A DNA stretch of 64,000 nucleotides, taken from the NCBI RefSeq assembly GCF_000192795.1, contig NW_007360631.1, positions 1 through 64,000 on the forward strand, in the 5' to 3' direction. A model generated the notes under the pieces. It saw only the letters and a list, made by a program, of their open reading frames with translations. It was not told the DNA's origin and searched no databases. Position numbers and translations under genes: made by a program. Positions 63,062-64,000 of this stretch are shown in pieces (position 1 is the stretch's first letter; every line of letters starts with the position of its first letter). The DNA is from Vavraia culicis subsp. floridensis (lineage: Eukaryota; Microsporidia; Pleistophoridae).

Positions 63062-64000
63062 ATGCAGAAAATACAGAAGGACGAGTTTCCTTGCAGAGTA
63101 TCGTTCTACACAGAACTGCACACACCCACCGTTGGTTATCCTGAGCTTATAAAACTTACTAAGAAACGCCTGTCGATCCTTAAATCAATAGAAACCATCA
63201 ATGATCACCGTATCATGGATTTGGCGCCAAGAGAGGATGAGCTGTCGCATTTCCTATGCAGGTTGATCACCTGTTCGGTGCCATGGGCATCCCAGTGGTT
63301 CATCGCCATGGAAACCAAGCTGTTCAGAACACGGCTTGCCACGTACAACCTGTCGGAGATAAAAAACTTTTTCTACACAAAATACCTCAAGAGAGCCAAG
63401 AACCTGCAGGTCGATGAGAAGGATGTTTTCATAGAGGACGGTACAAAATTTGCTCCGAATGAGGAAATTGTGAACTCTGCGACGGACTACCACACTATTC
63501 ACGTGTACTTCTCGCGGGCACCCGAGCTGGTGCGTGATTGCAGGGTAAAATTGAAAATGGGATATTTCGTTCTGCAGGATGCAAACATGGTCGCAATACT
63601 GGCAAACGAGTTCCGCGAGTACCTCCAAGAAAGGATAGACAGCTTAAAAGCAAATACCTGTCTGCGGAACGATGAGCGATTCGGTAACCTTGCGATTGAC
63701 TTCTTTTCAACGCCCCAGAAGAGTACGGGGCAGCTCAAAAGCATGTTAGAGTGTGCTCCGCCATGCATCGGCCTGATAACCAAGCGGATGAGATGTGACA
63801 GGCATCTGAAATACAACGACCGGCAGATATTAATACGCTATTTGAAGGAGTGCGGACTACCCGTGGATGACTGTGTAGAATTCCTTAGGAATAATTTTGC
63901 GTGTGATCCTGTACGCTTTGACAGAGAGTTTGTGTACGTGGTACGACACAACTATGGATTGGAGGGCAAAAGGGCCAGTTATTCGTGTTATACGTGTCCA
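63062..64000 (+). CDS. PRI2: DNA primase large subunit (PriL/Pri2), 3' end outside window
   Basis: With the small subunit and DNA polymerase alpha, Pri2 makes the RNA-DNA primers for replication. 313 codons are visible and the frame is still open at the window edge. Seen: MQKIQKDEFPCRVSFY at the N terminus, HFLCRLITC (first conserved Cys region), DANMVAILANEFREYL, then a PPCIGLITKRM segment with a Cys four residues before it. After that come ILIRYLKECGLPVDD and FDREFVYVVRHNYGLEGKR, and finally YSCYTC at the end of the window. The cysteines at PPCI and SCYTC fit the 4Fe-4S cluster of the C-terminal domain. The ATG at 63062 is the first in frame after a TAA at 63002. Confidence 0.92.
   Translation, partial: MQKIQKDEFPCRVSFYTELHTPTVGYPELIKLTKKRLSILKSIETINDHRIMDLAPREDELSHFLCRLITCSVPWASQWFIAMETKLFRTRLATYNLSEIKNFFYTKYLKRAKNLQVDEKDVFIEDGTKFAPNEEIVNSATDYHTIHVYFSRAPELVRDCRVKLKMGYFVLQDANMVAILANEFREYLQERIDSLKANTCLRNDERFGNLAIDFFSTPQKSTGQLKSMLECAPPCIGLITKRMRCDRHLKYNDRQILIRYLKECGLPVDDCVEFLRNNFACDPVRFDREFVYVVRHNYGLEGKRASYSCYTCP

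Overview
The window looks like a piece of a microsporidian (fungus-related intracellular parasite) chromosome. The reasons are: intron-free genes; housekeeping proteins of ordinary eukaryotic type (26S proteasome ATPase Rpt6, Snu13, Rna14/CstF77, APC1, DNA primase large subunit, TFIIIB subunit Bdp1), several of them shortened; genes for signal-peptide-bearing Cys-rich proteins of no known family; and a CCC/GGG run a few bases before many start codons, a known microsporidian start-proximal signal. Long AT-rich intergenic stretches make it unlike the compact Encephalitozoon genomes. A larger-genome lineage such as Trachipleistophora/Vavraia would fit, but this is inference and no species can be named from the sequence.

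Layout. 0-0.55 kb: a short Bdp1-like gene. 0.55-12.9 kb: gene-poor, AT-rich, with two possible membrane-protein ORFs. 12.9-22.5 kb: a secreted protein with a C-terminal CaaX-like motif, a Tyr/Asn/Gly-rich single-pass membrane protein, RPT6, an unexplained GC-rich non-coding island, and a large secreted repeat protein that crosses a 20-N gap. 22.7-31.1 kb: a frameshifted ORF without ATG, small genes, a USP-type deubiquitinase, a second secreted repeat protein and an ATG-less gene fragment. 31.2-34.4 kb: a third secreted Cys-rich protein and a glutathione reductase with a large charged insert. 36.6-42.2 kb: a BRCA2-like gene followed by a divergent gene for a HEI10-like RING/coiled-coil crossover factor. 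42.5-49.1 kb: a CSC1/OSCA-type channel-like protein, a Cys-rich gene hidden by a 781-N gap, and a small single-pass membrane protein. 50.4-57.2 kb: SNU13, RNA14 and an APC1-like gene. 59.1-64 kb: a PUF (Jsn1/Puf2-like) RNA-binding protein with an expanded N-terminal repeat, a minisatellite, and the first 313 codons of the DNA primase large subunit.

How it fits together. Most genes are unrelated housekeeping functions. Two patterns stand out. (1) BRCA2-like and HEI10-like genes lie side by side, head to head, which points to retained homologous recombination and meiotic crossover control. (2) Promoters fall into two groups. Housekeeping genes carry CCC/GGG 1-20 nt before ATG. Four signal-peptide genes carry a TATA box whose first base is exactly 27 nt before the A of ATG. 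Several start codons here were chosen with the CCC rule and move the start downstream of non-ATG openings.

Many proteins contain near-identical in-frame tandem repeats (24, 63, 69, 72 and 87 nt units). Two assembly gaps lie inside such repeats, and three probable frameshifts lie in A-runs, so some breaks may be sequencing errors.
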